In this document: positions 26,101 to 35,730 of the stretch, in pieces
Position numbering within the stretch: the stretch's first letter is position 1
Layout of the letters: every line of letters starts with the position of its first letter
Assembly (NCBI RefSeq): GCF_036108815.1
Contig: NZ_CP107985.1
Coordinates: 62,001 to 126,000, forward strand
Source: Streptomyces sp. NBC_00353
Lineage (GTDB): Bacteria > Actinomycetota > Actinomycetes > Streptomycetales > Streptomycetaceae
Length of the DNA stretch: 64,000 bases
Direction of reading: 5' to 3'
Notes under the pieces: generated by a model
What the model saw: the letters and a program-made list of their open reading frames with translations, nothing else
Databases searched by the model: none
Told to the model about the DNA's origin: nothing
Made by a program: the position numbers and the translations under genes

Positions 26101-29100
26101 TCAGGTGGCGGGGCGAGGCAGGGCGGCCAGGCGGTGGAATGCGGCCGTGAGTTCATGTCTCCAGGGCCAGGTCGCCGAGATCCGCAAGCGCAGGCGGCGG
26201 CCGCCGCGGGTGATCCGGGCGGCGACGTGCAGGATTCGGTAGCGCAGTTTCTTGGGTTCGGCGGTGGCGAGATCGCCGTCCAGCAGGAGGACGCGGGTCC
26301 AGGCGAGAAGGTCGATCGCCGCGAGACTGAGTTCGAGCCAAGCGGCGTTGACCAGGAAGTGGCGGGAGGGGAAGCGGCCGAAGCCGGTGGTCTTGCCGCA
26401 CCTGATGTGGTCCTCGACGGTGGCATGCCCGCGGTGGCGGACCTCCAGAAACTGGGCGGAGCCCCCGCTGGCGAACGGTGTGTCGGTGAGGAAGACCTGG
26501 TGCCGCAGGCCCTCGTCCTGGTCGAAGAGGGACAGTTGGGCTCCGGGGTGCGGGCGCTCGCGGCGCACGATGATGCGGGTGCCGTCCGGATAGCCGGCAA
26601 GGTCGACCATGCCGGTCAGCTCGGCAACCGTGGCGCCGGCACGCAGTGTTCCGTCCTGGTCCAGGGCGGGGTGCCAGACCTGTTCGGGCAGGGCCCGGAT
26701 CGCGCGGCGGACCGGTTCAGTGACCGCGTATCCGACCGAGAAGAAGGTGCGGATTCCTCGTATCCGCATGTCTCGGACGTGGGCGAGGAAGGCTTTCGCC
26801 GATCCGGCGCTGTCGGTGCGGACGAGGATGTCGGTGCCGTGCCGGTGGTTGTCGGGGATCTGCGCGAGAGCGTCGTCCAGCACCGCGATGTGATCGGCGG
26901 CGGTGTTGGCTCCGGCGTTGCCGGGCCGCAGCCGCCCGGACATGCCCTCGCCGGTGTTGGCCAGGAAACACACCAGAGGGTGGAATCCGAAGCCGCCTTT
27001 ATAGGTGGGTGCGGCTTGGTCCTTCTCGGAGTGGCAGGTCACCAGCGTGGCGTCGAGGTCCAGGACCAGGCCGGGCAGTTCTCGTCCGCCGGCTTTTGCC
27101 GCCGGTATTCCGCAGCGGGTCTCGGCGGCCTGCAGCCAGGCCACTTCCCGTGCCTGGGCCCGGGCCGCTCGCAGCCGAGCGAGTCCGGTCTCGTCGATGT
27201 CGGCGAGCAGCCGCCAGGCCGTCGGTGTCGAGGCGACCGGGCCGAACACCTCGCCCTGGTCCCGCAGCACGGCCAGATCCGTGATGGCTTCCCCGCCATC
27301 AGCCAGCATCACCGCGAGGTCGGTGGCGATCCGGCCCGGGTCGTGACCAGTGCCGCGTCGCCGAAGTGGTCCTAACGCGGTGGAGTACGCGCTGGTCAGT
27401 TCGGTGGCATCGGCGAGATCAGCCAGCAACCGTGCCCCGGCGTGACCAACCACCCCGGCACCGTCAGCAGAGACATGGAGCTTGGGACGCGAACCGATAC
27501 CGTCGGGTAGCGAGGGCGCATTTCGGCGCCCTCGCCCCCTCAGAACCGTACGTGCACGTTGTCCGCGCATACGGCTCAAGCAAGTCCTGAAGGCTCTTGG
27601 GACTATGCAGAATTTCCGTTGCCTGACACCTTCCGGCGTCGGAGGCATGAGGCATGAGCAAGGCGGAGTTGAGCCCCGTCCGGCGTCTTCGTCCCCTGGT
27701 AGGCGATGTGTCGTGCCTTCATCGCTTTCCGGGTGGTGCGGAGCCATTGCTCCCACCCGGTTGGGGACTGTGGGGGCTGGTCGGAATGCAGAAGCAGTTG
27801 CCCGCAGCACTGGCAGCGGCCCATTTGCGTCTGGAGCAGACGCATCGTGGCCCGGTCCAGTGGCAGCGGTGCGCTTCTGCGCCGCCGGTTGGCCCAGTAG
27901 TCGGTCAGGGCCGGATCGTCTGGGGACGAGGTGCCCTTCACCAACTGGTGCCGGATGATTTTCGTCCAGGCGAACTTGACGAGGTAGGCACCGTTGTCGC
28001 GGTGGCCGAATACCCATCTGTCTTCCCGGGCGGTGTTGAATCGGCCGAAGTACCGGCTGGTGATCCAGTGCTTCGACTTCTTCGGGTGCCTGTGCAGAGC
28101 CCACTGGTAGGTGAGTTGCCACAGATAGGAGTCCAGTGAGGCGAAGACCTCCTTGGACACCACCGTCCGGTAATAGGCCGACCACCCGCGAACGATCGGG
28201 TTGACCGCCCGCAAGATGGCGAGAGTTTCCGCGCCCCGCAGGGCACGGACCTCCTCGCGCAACCTGGCCCGGATCCGCCTGACGGCTGCTTTACTGGGCT
28301 TGATCAGCAACTTGTCGCATCGGTAACGGCGCACGTTGAACCCCAGGAAGTCAAAACCGGTCTCCGCGTGGACGATACGTGTCTTGTCCTCGTTGAAGAC
28401 CAGCCCCCGGGGCGCGAGCCAATCGGCAAGCTGGGCCTTGACCTGCTCAGCCGCTTCGCGGCTGTGGCACATCGCCACCAGGTCGTCGGCGTATCTGACC
28501 AGCACCGGGGCGTCCGGCATGATCTCTCCGGGCCGTCGGCCCGGAGGGTAATACCGCACACCCGCAGCCGCCTCCATCCCATGCAGGGCAACGTTCAACA
28601 GCACTGGGCTGATCACCCCGCCTTGAGGAGTTCCCTCCTGCGTCGCAGTGACTCGGCCGCGTTCCACCACCCCGGCCTTCAGCCATTGCCGGACCAGTCC
28701 CCGTGCGGGGAAGGTGCCGAGCCGGGCCAGAAGCCGGTCGTGGTCAATGCGGTCGAATGCCGCCGCCAGGTCGGCGTCCAGGATCCACACGCGTTGCGGG
28801 TTCTTGCCGTTGAGCGTGTTGTAGATGACCCCGATCGCGTCGTGACAGCCCCGGCCCGGGCGGAAGCCGTATGACCTCGCCTCGAAGCGTGCCTCCCACT
28901 CGGGTTCCAGCGCCGCCGACGCGCGGGCCTGATGAGCCCTATCGATGATCACGGGAATTCCTAGTGGGCGCCGTTTGCGTCCCCCTGCCTTCGGGATGAA
29001 AACTCGCCGGACCGGACGGGCCTGCCAGATACTTCCGCGCTGCTGGATGAAGCGCACCAACTCTGCCTTGCCCGGGGCGGTCAGCACGACCTGACCGTCG

Positions 29101-30035
29101 ATCCCCGCTGTCTTCCGTCCGGCGTTGACCTCCGTCACCCGGCGCACGCTGACCAGCGTGTTGCTCAGGCTCCGGAGCATCAGTTTCTGCAGGTTCCTGA
29201 CTTTCGCCAGGTCACCGTCCCTCGATGCCGTGAAGATGCGCTGACGCAGGCGGCGTACGTTCTTCTCCGCCTGGTCCCAGTCGATACTGTCCCAGTCCGC
29301 GAAGAAGTCGCCCTCCGGTCCGTTCACCCCAGCCGTGGCCGCGGCGTCCAACTTGTCCTTCGGTGCTGTCCCTGTCGTCATCGTCCCTCCTCACAGACTC
29401 ACCCGGCTCACGTCAGCGTCCTTTCGGACCCGGAAACCTGCCCGGTATCCGGCGAGTTGGCCGGGATGGTGGCGGAGAGGCCGCCACTCGTGCTGTCCCG
29501 GTTTCCTCTGACCTTTCGGCCTGCCGGCCTTCGCTTCTTGAGCCGTCCTGTCCCGCCGGAGACATCAGCCTTCCTCACGGTCGGCCCACCGCCGCCCATC
29601 CGAGAGCGGCGGCCTCCGTCGGGGTTTCCACGTTCCGCGTGTGCGAGATGCGACCGGATTGGGCGCCCTCTATATCCCGGGGCGGCGGTGTCCTCCCGGG
29701 CGGCATGCAGATCCGCCCGGCGCCTGCCGCGTTTCAGCGGCCCGCCCTGCACCCTGCTGTCGCGTCCCACCGGCAGGGCTTTTCTTCACGAGACGTCATC
29801 GAGGGTTCACGGGTGTTCGCCCGCCCGGTCTTTCCCTTGCCTGTTGCCACCGGGTGGAACGGCGGCGCTTGGGCTTCTCCCCGGAGCTTCGCACCCCGCC
29901 GTTACCAGCGACGCACGTCCAGGTGGGAACGGATCATCGGACACGAACCCGGGATTACCCTGTTGTCGGCAACATCGCCGACCCCCTCTCCAAAAGCATC
30001 CACTCAACACACGCGACCTCGTGTCGCACCTGCAC
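26101..30035 (-). CDS. IS1380-family transposase, two exons split by a group II intron
   Basis: Exon 1 is GTG CAG (30035-30030); exon 2 runs 27501-26101. Joining them gives one frame, VQGIGSRPKLHVSADGAG onward, 468 residues, the usual IS1380 length. GGAAGG lies upstream of the GTG. The DDE residues are in LVLDLDATLVTC, ILVRTDSAGSAKAF and HATVEDHIRCGK. Unspliced, the protein could only be made from a fused frame lacking a start, so transposition probably depends on intron splicing. The exon boundaries are inferred from the intron ends and from frame restoration. Confidence 0.82.
27543..27577 (-). ncRNA. group II intron domain V (catalytic hairpin)
   Basis: Reads GAGCCGTATGCGCGG, then ACAACGTGCACGTACGGTTC. 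This is the 34-35 nt domain V hairpin with the conserved GAGC...CGUACGGUUC stem that binds the catalytic metal ions. Confidence 0.85.
27603..29381 (-). CDS. ltrA: group II intron reverse transcriptase/maturase
   Basis: 592 residues from ATG 29381 (GAGGAGGG upstream). The RT domain includes VRRVFIPKAGGRKRRPLGIP, DADLAAAFDRIDHDRLL, GTPQGGVISPVLLNVALHGM and the catalytic YADD (297-300). A maturase (GIIM-like) segment follows (VRGWSAYYRTVVSKEVFASL). The C-terminus has CQCCGQLLL and a late HASC, an HNH-type zinc/endonuclease module. The protein promotes splicing of its host intron and retrohoming by target-primed reverse transcription. The gene is intact. Confidence 0.93.
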   Translation of the reverse strand: MTTGTAPKDKLDAAATAGVNGPEGDFFADWDSIDWDQAEKNVRRLRQRIFTASRDGDLAKVRNLQKLMLRSLSNTLVSVRRVTEVNAGRKTAGIDGQVVLTAPGKAELVRFIQQRGSIWQARPVRRVFIPKAGGRKRRPLGIPVIIDRAHQARASAALEPEWEARFEARSYGFRPGRGCHDAIGVIYNTLNGKNPQRVWILDADLAAAFDRIDHDRLLARLGTFPARGLVRQWLKAGVVERGRVTATQEGTPQGGVISPVLLNVALHGMEAAAGVRYYPPGRRPGEIMPDAPVLVRYADDLVAMCHSREAAEQVKAQLADWLAPRGLVFNEDKTRIVHAETGFDFLGFNVRRYRCDKLLIKPSKAAVRRIRARLREEVRALRGAETLAILRAVNPIVRGWSAYYRTVVSKEVFASLDSYLWQLTYQWALHRHPKKSKHWITSRYFGRFNTAREDRWVFGHRDNGAYLVKFAWTKIIRHQLVKGTSSPDDPALTDYWANRRRRSAPLPLDRATMRLLQTQMGRCQCCGQLLLHSDQPPQSPTGWEQWLRTTRKAMKARHIAYQGTKTPDGAQLRLAHASCLRRRKVSGNGNSA

Positions 30036-30038
30036 GCA

Positions 30039-30109
30039 GAAAGTGCCTTCCGCCTGGACCGACAGAACCCCTCGACAAGGTTCATCGTCCCAGCTCAGAA
30101 GGCACTTTC
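30039..30109. repeat. 12-bp perfect inverted repeat beside the intron insertion site
   Basis: GAAAGTGCCTTC (30039-30050) and GAAGGCACTTTC (30098-30109), 47 bases apart, form a stem in the IS1380 leader that ends nine bases before the intron on the transcribed strand. It may be part of the IS1380 leader or a feature recognised by the intron. Confidence 0.7.
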
Positions 30110-30159
30110 GCGTTACCGCACAGAACCCGGCCCCACACCAAGTGAAACGGCGAGGCTAG

Positions 30160-30848
30160 GTGTGTTGTCCGGGCAGGTTGGTGATGCGGCTGACTGGGAT
30201 CTGACCGCCGATTCCGGTGCGTGGTCGGTGGTTTGGGCGTCCTATTCGGCCCAGCGGGGAGCAAGAACGGTAGCGGCTAGCCAAGTGCGCCGCCCCGCAC
30301 GGACTGCAGCATCTACTCCCCAGCGACTCCACTCCGACCTGCAGGCATCCGCCGCCGAACAACTCCAAAGATTGTTGATCGTGGACGCAGCGCTATTGAT
30401 GCCAAGTGGGGCACACATGGCGAGACCTCAGCAACAGTGGGAAAATTGGGAAAGCTTTCCTTCGGAATGCAAGTACATTGTTCGGCCAACATGGCAAACA
30501 CCAGGGGAAGTTCGGTTGACCGCAAGAGTCATGGGCTCCCTGCCCGCTCAAGGATGCTTATGTCGGTGCAGCCGACGCAAAGGGGCAAGCATGACCGGCC
30601 CTGCACAGCGATCCGGGGATCATGTTCGCGGTTTACACGTCGTACAGATCGCGAAGCCAGCGACCATGGCCGGACCGTCGCATCGCAAACTCTGCCTCGG
30701 ATTTCTCTCGTCCAGACAGCCGAGACTTCGGTGCCCCCCTGTGGATCATCGCCGGAAAGTTCCGTCGAAGGCCGCCGGATACCCGCACACTTCAGGACAT
30801 CCCTGTGTGCCACATCGTGGTTGAAACCGCTTACGACAGGAGGAGCCT
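30160..30848. other. no recognisable gene between IS1380 and the CBS gene
   Basis: No frame shows homology I can recognise. The last ~10 bases (AGGAGGAGCC) are the ribosome site of the CBS gene. Confidence 0.35.
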
Positions 30849-31265
30849 GTGAACCTGGTTCGAGACGCGATGACCAGCGACGTCGTTACCGTACCGCCCT
30901 ACACCGCTCTGACTTCGGTTGCCGCCTGTATGCGTGACGCCAACGTGGGCTGCGTCCTCGTCGTCCATGACGGCATTCTTCACGGCTTGATCACGGACCG
31001 CGACATCACGGTCCGCGTCACTGCCGAAGGTGTGATCGCGGGAAGCGCAACGGCCCAACAAGCCGCGTCCGGAGCCCTGGTAACCGTCACCTCCGATACC
31101 ACTCTCTGCGAGGCCGCTGCATTGATGTGCGACCATGCACTGCACCGTCTACCTGTCGTGGACGACGGCCATCTCGTGAGACTTCTCTCGCTAAGCGACA
31201 TTGCTGAGACGGCCCATGCGCGAGAGGTACTCATCGCACTCGGAAACGCCCAGGCCAACCACTGA
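30849..31265 (+). CDS. CBS-domain pair protein
   Basis: 138 residues from GTG 30849 with AGGAGGAGCCT directly upstream. Two tandem CBS motifs form one Bateman module: residues ~5-60 (VRDAMTSDVVTVPPYTALTS ... DGILHGLITDRDI) and ~70-130 (LVTVTSDTTLCEAAALMCDH ... DDGHLVRLLSLSDIA). Stand-alone CBS pairs bind adenosine nucleotides and act as energy or stress sensors in Streptomyces; the partner is unknown. No operon partner is evident. Confidence 0.9.
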   Translation: MNLVRDAMTSDVVTVPPYTALTSVAACMRDANVGCVLVVHDGILHGLITDRDITVRVTAEGVIAGSATAQQAASGALVTVTSDTTLCEAAALMCDHALHRLPVVDDGHLVRLLSLSDIAETAHAREVLIALGNAQANH

Positions 31266-31538
31266 TCGCCACGTTGCCCCCCGGCATCTTTTCCACCTCT
31301 CCACAGCGGGCTCCCAGCAGCCCTTCCTCCTCTTGATCACGATCTGGGAGGTGACCGCGCGCCGAAGGCACCGGTAGACCGCCGATAAGGGCAGAACCAC
31401 CGAGTCGTAGGCAGATCCTTCATCCCCTCGCCGTCGGCGAACCACCGTGGAAACTCATGCCGGGCGACCGACCGGAACCCTCGGGAGCGACCCCTCATGC
31501 AAATGGACTGAAAAGTCAAGAACTGTTAGAGTGGGCGG

Positions 31539-32126
31539 ATGGCGCGCCCCCGAAGCTTTGATGAGAACCAGGTTCTACAGTCCGCGCGCGAGCAGTTCTG
31601 GAACCGGGGCTATACGGCTACATCGCTGGAACACCTCATGTCAGCCACCGGACTGGGCAAAGGAAGCCTGTACGGGGCGTTCGGCGACAAACGCCAGCTC
31701 TTCCTGCGCACACTGGACGACTATCGCAGGGAGCAGCTCGACAGCGTCCGGCAGATACTCACCGGACCTGGTTCGGGGCTGGAGCGCCTAGGGCGCCTCC
31801 TCGACGGCGCCGCTGGCGGTTACGCGAATGATGCCTGCCGCCGCGGGTGCTTCTTGGCCAACAGCACCTCCGAACTGCACGGCCAGGAGTCCGAAGTGGT
31901 CTCTCGCGCCCGGGCGACCTATCAGGAGGCACAAGACCTTTTGGCCGCCTGTGTGAAGGATGCACAACGGGAAGGCGACCTGGCCAAAGGTGCCGATCCG
32001 CAGGAAATGGGCAACCTGCTGCTCGCGGTCCTACAGGGAATCGAGTTCCTCGCCAAGACCGACATGGACGCCTCGGCACTCATGCAGATCGGCCGCACCG
32101 CGTTGTTGAGCCTCCCTCGCCCCTGA
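31539..32126 (+). CDS. TetR-family regulator
   Basis: 195 residues from ATG 31539. HTH: SAREQFWNRGYTATSLEHLM and TGLGKGSLYGAFGDKRQLFL. The C-terminal domain has CRRGCFLANSTSEL, a cysteine-containing block seen in TetR regulators related to AcuR/NemR that respond to electrophiles; Cys residues may be sensory. A promoter-like stretch (GACTGAAAAGTC, TTAGAG) precedes the start. The haloperoxidase-like gene at 33113 is a possible target, though nearly 1 kb away. Confidence 0.87.
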   Translation: MARPRSFDENQVLQSAREQFWNRGYTATSLEHLMSATGLGKGSLYGAFGDKRQLFLRTLDDYRREQLDSVRQILTGPGSGLERLGRLLDGAAGGYANDACRRGCFLANSTSELHGQESEVVSRARATYQEAQDLLAACVKDAQREGDLAKGADPQEMGNLLLAVLQGIEFLAKTDMDASALMQIGRTALLSLPRP

Positions 32127-33112
32127 CCCGACGCGCGTGAGGCCGCCCTGCGGCGCGATGTTCGGCGTGTTCGACCCCGTCCGCGACGAGCGGCAACCCT
32201 GGCCCGTGGGGCGTGCAGAGCCATTGCCGACGTCTTTCGCGCCGAGCGTGTGGGAGTCAACCGCATAGGGCCTGGGTCGCAGGGCCACCCGCCGATCAGA
32301 GCGGGACCGTTCAAGTGGTGTTGAGGGCCCACGTCTGCCGCTTTTCGCGACTTCTCCTTGCGGCGATCGCCATCGGCTGGAGCATCCGCCGCCAGGTGTC
32401 CGTCAATGATCATGTCCGCGATCAGCCTTTGGACCTGATTCCCAGGTCCTAGCAACCAAGGCGCCTCAACGGGCTTGCTTTCTCCAGGGAGACGGCGTGA
32501 GAGCGCCTCGATCGAAGTAGTGAGGCCCGACGAAGTTGGGAGCAAACCAGCAGGACAACACTAGGCGGACCGTGGCGGACTTCTACAACGCTGGCGCATC
32601 TTCCGCAACGCCTGCTGCAGCTCCAACCGCCCACTCAGCAGCCATGGTCGCCCTCACCCCGCGGCGCTAGCGGCGATGCGGCTTTGAGAGCGTCGGCGAC
32701 CAAGTCGATCCCCAGCCTCAGATGCTCGGCGGTCGTCCAGCCGACCACACGGCGGGGGCCCCATTCGGGAAGACCTCGGCAAGGAGGGTGCGTTCCTTGG
32801 GCAAGAAACATGTTGGCCCTCAATACAAGGTGGCCGCCGCCTCGCGACGCGGCTGCGGGAACGCAATCGCTCGATGTCCTGTGGCAGGGGAACACTGGTC
32901 TGGGCGGCGCGCCGATATACCGCTTCTCGGGTAGCGTGATTGGGACGACATCCTCCTCCGGTCACCTTTCGCTGCTGCCATCCCCGTCGATTCTCCGTAC
33001 GTCTACTGCTGGTCGGCGATCACGGCACAGTGGGCAGGAAGTTCATGTTCAGGCCTGGCATAGAACTCCGCCGAAGCACCGTGTTCTGGATATGTCCGAA
33101 AGGACTCGCACC
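32127..33112. other. 985-base stretch with only transposase scraps
   Basis: Apart from an IS3 scrap at 32683-32765, no coding frame is convincing. The ribosome site of the next gene (AAAGGA, ~33099-33104) lies at the end. Confidence 0.35.
32683..32765 (-). pseudogene. IS3-family OrfB scrap
   Basis: RRVVGWTTAEHLRLGIDLVA followed by DALKAA resembles the block after the second DDE beta strands of IS3 OrfB (RRVVGW...DHLRxxLVxDAL). About 28 codons, no ends. Confidence 0.4.
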
Positions 33113-33940
33113 ATGCCCTTCGTCACCGCCAAAGACGGAACAGAGATCTTCTACAAGGACTGGGGATCGGGCCAGCCGGTCGTGTTCTCCCACGGCTGGC
33201 CACTGATCGCCGATGCGTGGGACCCCCAGCTGAAACTGATGGCGGACAATGGTTTCCGGGCCATCGCCCACGACCGGCGCGGCGGCGGACGCTCCGGCCA
33301 GACCTGGGACGGAAATAACCTCGACACCTACGCCGACGACCTGGCATCGCTCATCGAAACGCTCGACCTGCGCGACGCCATCCTGGTCGGACACTCAACC
33401 GGCGGGGGCGAGGTCACACGCTACCTCGGCAAGCACGGCTCCGGCCGGGTGGCCAAAGCTGTGCTGCTCAGCGCGATTCCCCCGCTGATGCTCAAAGCCG
33501 AAGCGAACCCCGAAGGACTGCCGATCGAGGTCTTCGACGAGATCCGAGCGGGCGTCGCGAAGGACCGTTCACAGTTCTACAAGGATCTCAGCGCAGCGTT
33601 CTACGGCGCCAATCGCGAGGGATCGACCGTCACCCAGGGCACCCGCGACGAGTTCTGGCTCTGGTCGATGTCGGTGGGCATCAAGGGCGCCTACGACTGC
33701 ATCAAGGCATTCTCCGAGACGGACCTCACCGAGGACTTGAAGAAGTTCGATGTCCCCACCCTGATCGCACATGGCGACGACGACCAGATCGTTCCGATCG
33801 TGGCCTCGGGCAACAAGTCGTCCAAGCTCGTCAAGGACGCAACCTTCAAGGTCTACCCCGGCGCCCCTCACGGCCTGTCGATGGTGCCCGTATTCGCCGA
33901 ACAGTTCAACAGCGACCTGCTCGACTTCGCACGCAGCTGA
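33113..33940 (+). CDS. alpha/beta hydrolase of the non-heme chloroperoxidase/aryl-esterase type
   Basis: 275 residues from ATG 33113 (GAAAGGACT upstream; a much longer upstream frame is non-coding). Starts MPFVTAKDGTEIFYKDWG, characteristic of the cofactor-free haloperoxidases. The catalytic triad is Ser95 (VGHSTGGGE), an Asp in HGDDDQIVP (~222-224) and His253 (GAPHGLSM); the HDRRGGGRSGQ motif is also typical. These enzymes are esterases/perhydrolases in the cytoplasm with promiscuous peracid-forming activity. Monocistronic; TetR at 31539 is the nearest regulator. Confidence 0.9.
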   Translation: MPFVTAKDGTEIFYKDWGSGQPVVFSHGWPLIADAWDPQLKLMADNGFRAIAHDRRGGGRSGQTWDGNNLDTYADDLASLIETLDLRDAILVGHSTGGGEVTRYLGKHGSGRVAKAVLLSAIPPLMLKAEANPEGLPIEVFDEIRAGVAKDRSQFYKDLSAAFYGANREGSTVTQGTRDEFWLWSMSVGIKGAYDCIKAFSETDLTEDLKKFDVPTLIAHGDDDQIVPIVASGNKSSKLVKDATFKVYPGAPHGLSMVPVFAEQFNSDLLDFARS

Positions 33941-33990
33941 GCCGAGGAGGGCCCGCTGCCTGCCCGGCCCGCGGTACAGGTGCACCCGCT

Positions 33991-34110
33991 GCGACCCTGG
34001 TGCCGCCACCGCCCGCCCCGCTTCGGGGTCCGGTCCGGGAGTAACGGCTCGATCCGCGCACACCGCGCGTCGGCCAACGGCATGCGCAGACCAACGATCA
34101 GATGGTCCAA
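33991..34110 (-). pseudogene. IS5-family transposase N-terminal scrap
   Basis: LRMPLADARCARIEPLLPDR and TPKRGGRWRHQGR correspond to the DUF4096 N-terminus of IS5 transposases (LxDAQWxRIEPLLPxRTPxRGGRWRDH). Cut at both sides. Confidence 0.55.
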
Positions 34111-34802
34111 ACGAATGGCGGGTCAATATGCTTATGCCGTCTGCCCGTCGGGATGAGCATTGATCCATGACAGACCACCAACGTCCAGGCGGTTGCGGGC
34201 CCGGGTGACCGCGACGTAGGCGAGACGGGCCTCGGCACCATCGATGGGTCCAGGCAGGGGGTGGCCATGTTCGTCGTATTCGTCGCTGTCCTGGGGCGGG
34301 GTGAAGTCGATGGCCACTCTTACCCGGTGCCATTCCCGGCCTTTGGCCTTGTGGGCAGTGGACACAGTCACATCTGCGTCGGATTCGTCATCGAGCCGGT
34401 TGACGGCTGCGAGGATGGCCCCGGTTCCATGTGTGTCGACAAGCTCGATCAGCGGCTGAAGCTCGCGACCGGCCGGATCGTGTTCGGCATAATCCTGCAG
34501 ATCGCCCCAGGTAGGGAAGAGGACGAGCTCAGGGTGCGAGGTGCGGCGGCCCTCCTTCAGGTCGTTGGCGGCGTGGGCCAAGGCGCGTAGGGCTTCCCCT
34601 CCCCCAACCAGCGCCACACGATGGCCCGCCGCAAGCTGCTGCATGACTTCGTTCATGGCGCCGACGTTGGTGCGGCACAAGACGGCGTCAGAGGGCGGTT
34701 TGAGAGTATTTGATGAGGGGTGGCGGGCGCGGGCCTGGTGGACCTTCATCGGCGACCACTTCCACCACGCTGTACGAGGCGGCGCTACGCGATACTTGTC
34801 CT

Positions 34803-35225
34803 GTGGAGTGGTTCGAGCAGGCCCGGGCAGCGGAACAACTCGGGGATTGGGATGCGGCCATCACGTTGGTAAGCGCCCAGGCCGAGTGCTACTCCACCGA
34901 TCGCTACATGCACAACAACCATCTGTGGCACATGGATTTGCTCGCCCGTTCGGAACGGCTCCCGGAACTCATGGAACTCGCTCGCACGGACGTCCATGCA
35001 CGTCGGAGACTCAACAGATCGCTTCGCGAGCGGGGGATGGAGGCCGCGCTGCGCAGCCGCGCCAAAGATGGTGACCGTGATGCTCTGTACGTCTTTGTCC
35101 GGCTTTTGTGCGAGACAAATCGAGCCCAGACGGCCTATCTAGCGGTCCAGGACCTCGGCCCGGAGGATCAGTACGCACACCAGATCGTGGCCCGCTTTCG
35201 ATCGCCATCAAGCGGTGCGCAGTAA
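34803..35225 (+). CDS. unknown helical protein, cargo of the IS5-family element
   Basis: 140 residues from GTG 34803. A GATACT -10-like box ends six bases earlier, so the mRNA may be leaderless. The sequence is helical and TPR-like: EWFEQARAAEQLGDWDAAIT, CYSTDRYMHNNHLWHMDLL, ARTDVHARRRLNRSLRERG and ALYVFVRLLCETN. I recognise the general look of a small conserved Streptomyces protein but no function. It lies on the opposite strand to the transposase, inside the inverted repeats, about 100 bases from the left end. Confidence 0.65.
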   Translation: MEWFEQARAAEQLGDWDAAITLVSAQAECYSTDRYMHNNHLWHMDLLARSERLPELMELARTDVHARRRLNRSLRERGMEAALRSRAKDGDRDALYVFVRLLCETNRAQTAYLAVQDLGPEDQYAHQIVARFRSPSSGAQ

Positions 35226-35325
35226 CGCTCGACGCCTGCCTTGTCCGACCTTTCATGAGGCTGTTCGTGGAGTGTCGTTTTCGGGTGAGGCAGTATCAGC
35301 GTTGCCGATCGCGGTACTTGGTCCG

Positions 35326-35730
35326 TTACTGCTTCGTGGCGAAGCTGCCGGCGTCGTCCTCGGTGAGGATGTCCAGTTTGACCAGGCGTTTCAGCTTGGC
35401 GCGGGTGCCTTCGATGTTCTTCGGCAGTAGTTCGTGGTCGAGGGCATCGCAGATGTCGCGGGCGCGGAGGGGGCCGGTGGCCTCGTTGAAGACGGCGAGG
35501 ATGCGGGGGTAGTCCGGGTGCTCGGGCAGGTCCGGCGAGGCGGTTTGGGTAGGGATCCGGTCGGCGAGGGCGGTGACGGTCTTTCGGGTGATCGCGAGGT
35601 GCTCGAGGTGGGTCTCGGCCTCCCGTAGTCGGGCCTGTAGCTCTTCGGCTTGGGTTCGGAGGTCGTCGGTCAGGGTCCGGGCTGCGTCTTCCTGGACATC
35701 CAGTGCTTCGAGCAGGGGCTGGATGTTCAT
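35326..35730 (-). CDS. accessory protein coupled to the IS5-family transposase
   Basis: 134 residues; its ATG (35730) overlaps the transposase stop as ATGA, indicating translational coupling. Residues ~10-55 are a charged coiled coil (LTDDLRTQAEELQARLREAE); ~68-134 look like a winged helix (HPDYPRILAVFNEATGPLRA, RDICDALDHELLPKNIEGTR, KLKRLVKLDILTED). A DNA-binding transposition accessory or regulator is a reasonable guess; no known domain was identified with certainty. Confidence 0.7.
   Translation of the reverse strand: MNIQPLLEALDVQEDAARTLTDDLRTQAEELQARLREAETHLEHLAITRKTVTALADRIPTQTASPDLPEHPDYPRILAVFNEATGPLRARDICDALDHELLPKNIEGTRAKLKRLVKLDILTEDDAGSFATKQ

Larger units (their letters stand above)
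27502..30029 (-). mobile_element. group II intron
   Basis: 2528 nt on the minus strand. The 5' end reads GTGCGACACGAGG (GUGYG type, first base 30029). The 3' end reads CTACCCGAC (last base 27502), with domain V at 27577-27543 and a domain VI hairpin (GAGGGCGC/GCGCCCTC, 27512-27533). The ORF for the intron-encoded protein lies in the domain IV position. Ribozyme domains I-III should occupy 29400-30029. Subclass not determined. Confidence 0.85.
25959..30155 (-). mobile_element. IS1380-family element interrupted by a group II intron
   Basis: Inverted ends CCTCGCCGTTTCA (25959-25971) and TGAAACGGCGAGG (30143-30155) are flanked by CTAG on each side (25955-25958, 30156-30159), a 4-bp target duplication. 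Between them lie the transposase gene (minus strand) and a 2528-nt group II intron placed near the gene start. Without the intron the element is about 1.67 kb, normal for IS1380. Confidence 0.88.

Noticed and set aside
26134..27375. 413-codon plus-strand frame
   Set aside because: Antisense shadow of the IS1380 transposase.
29457..30824. 455-codon plus-strand frame crossing the intron 5' region and beyond
   Set aside because: It crosses the intron boundary and the IS1380 end, has no ribosome site and no domain; the ribozyme sequence explains the openness.
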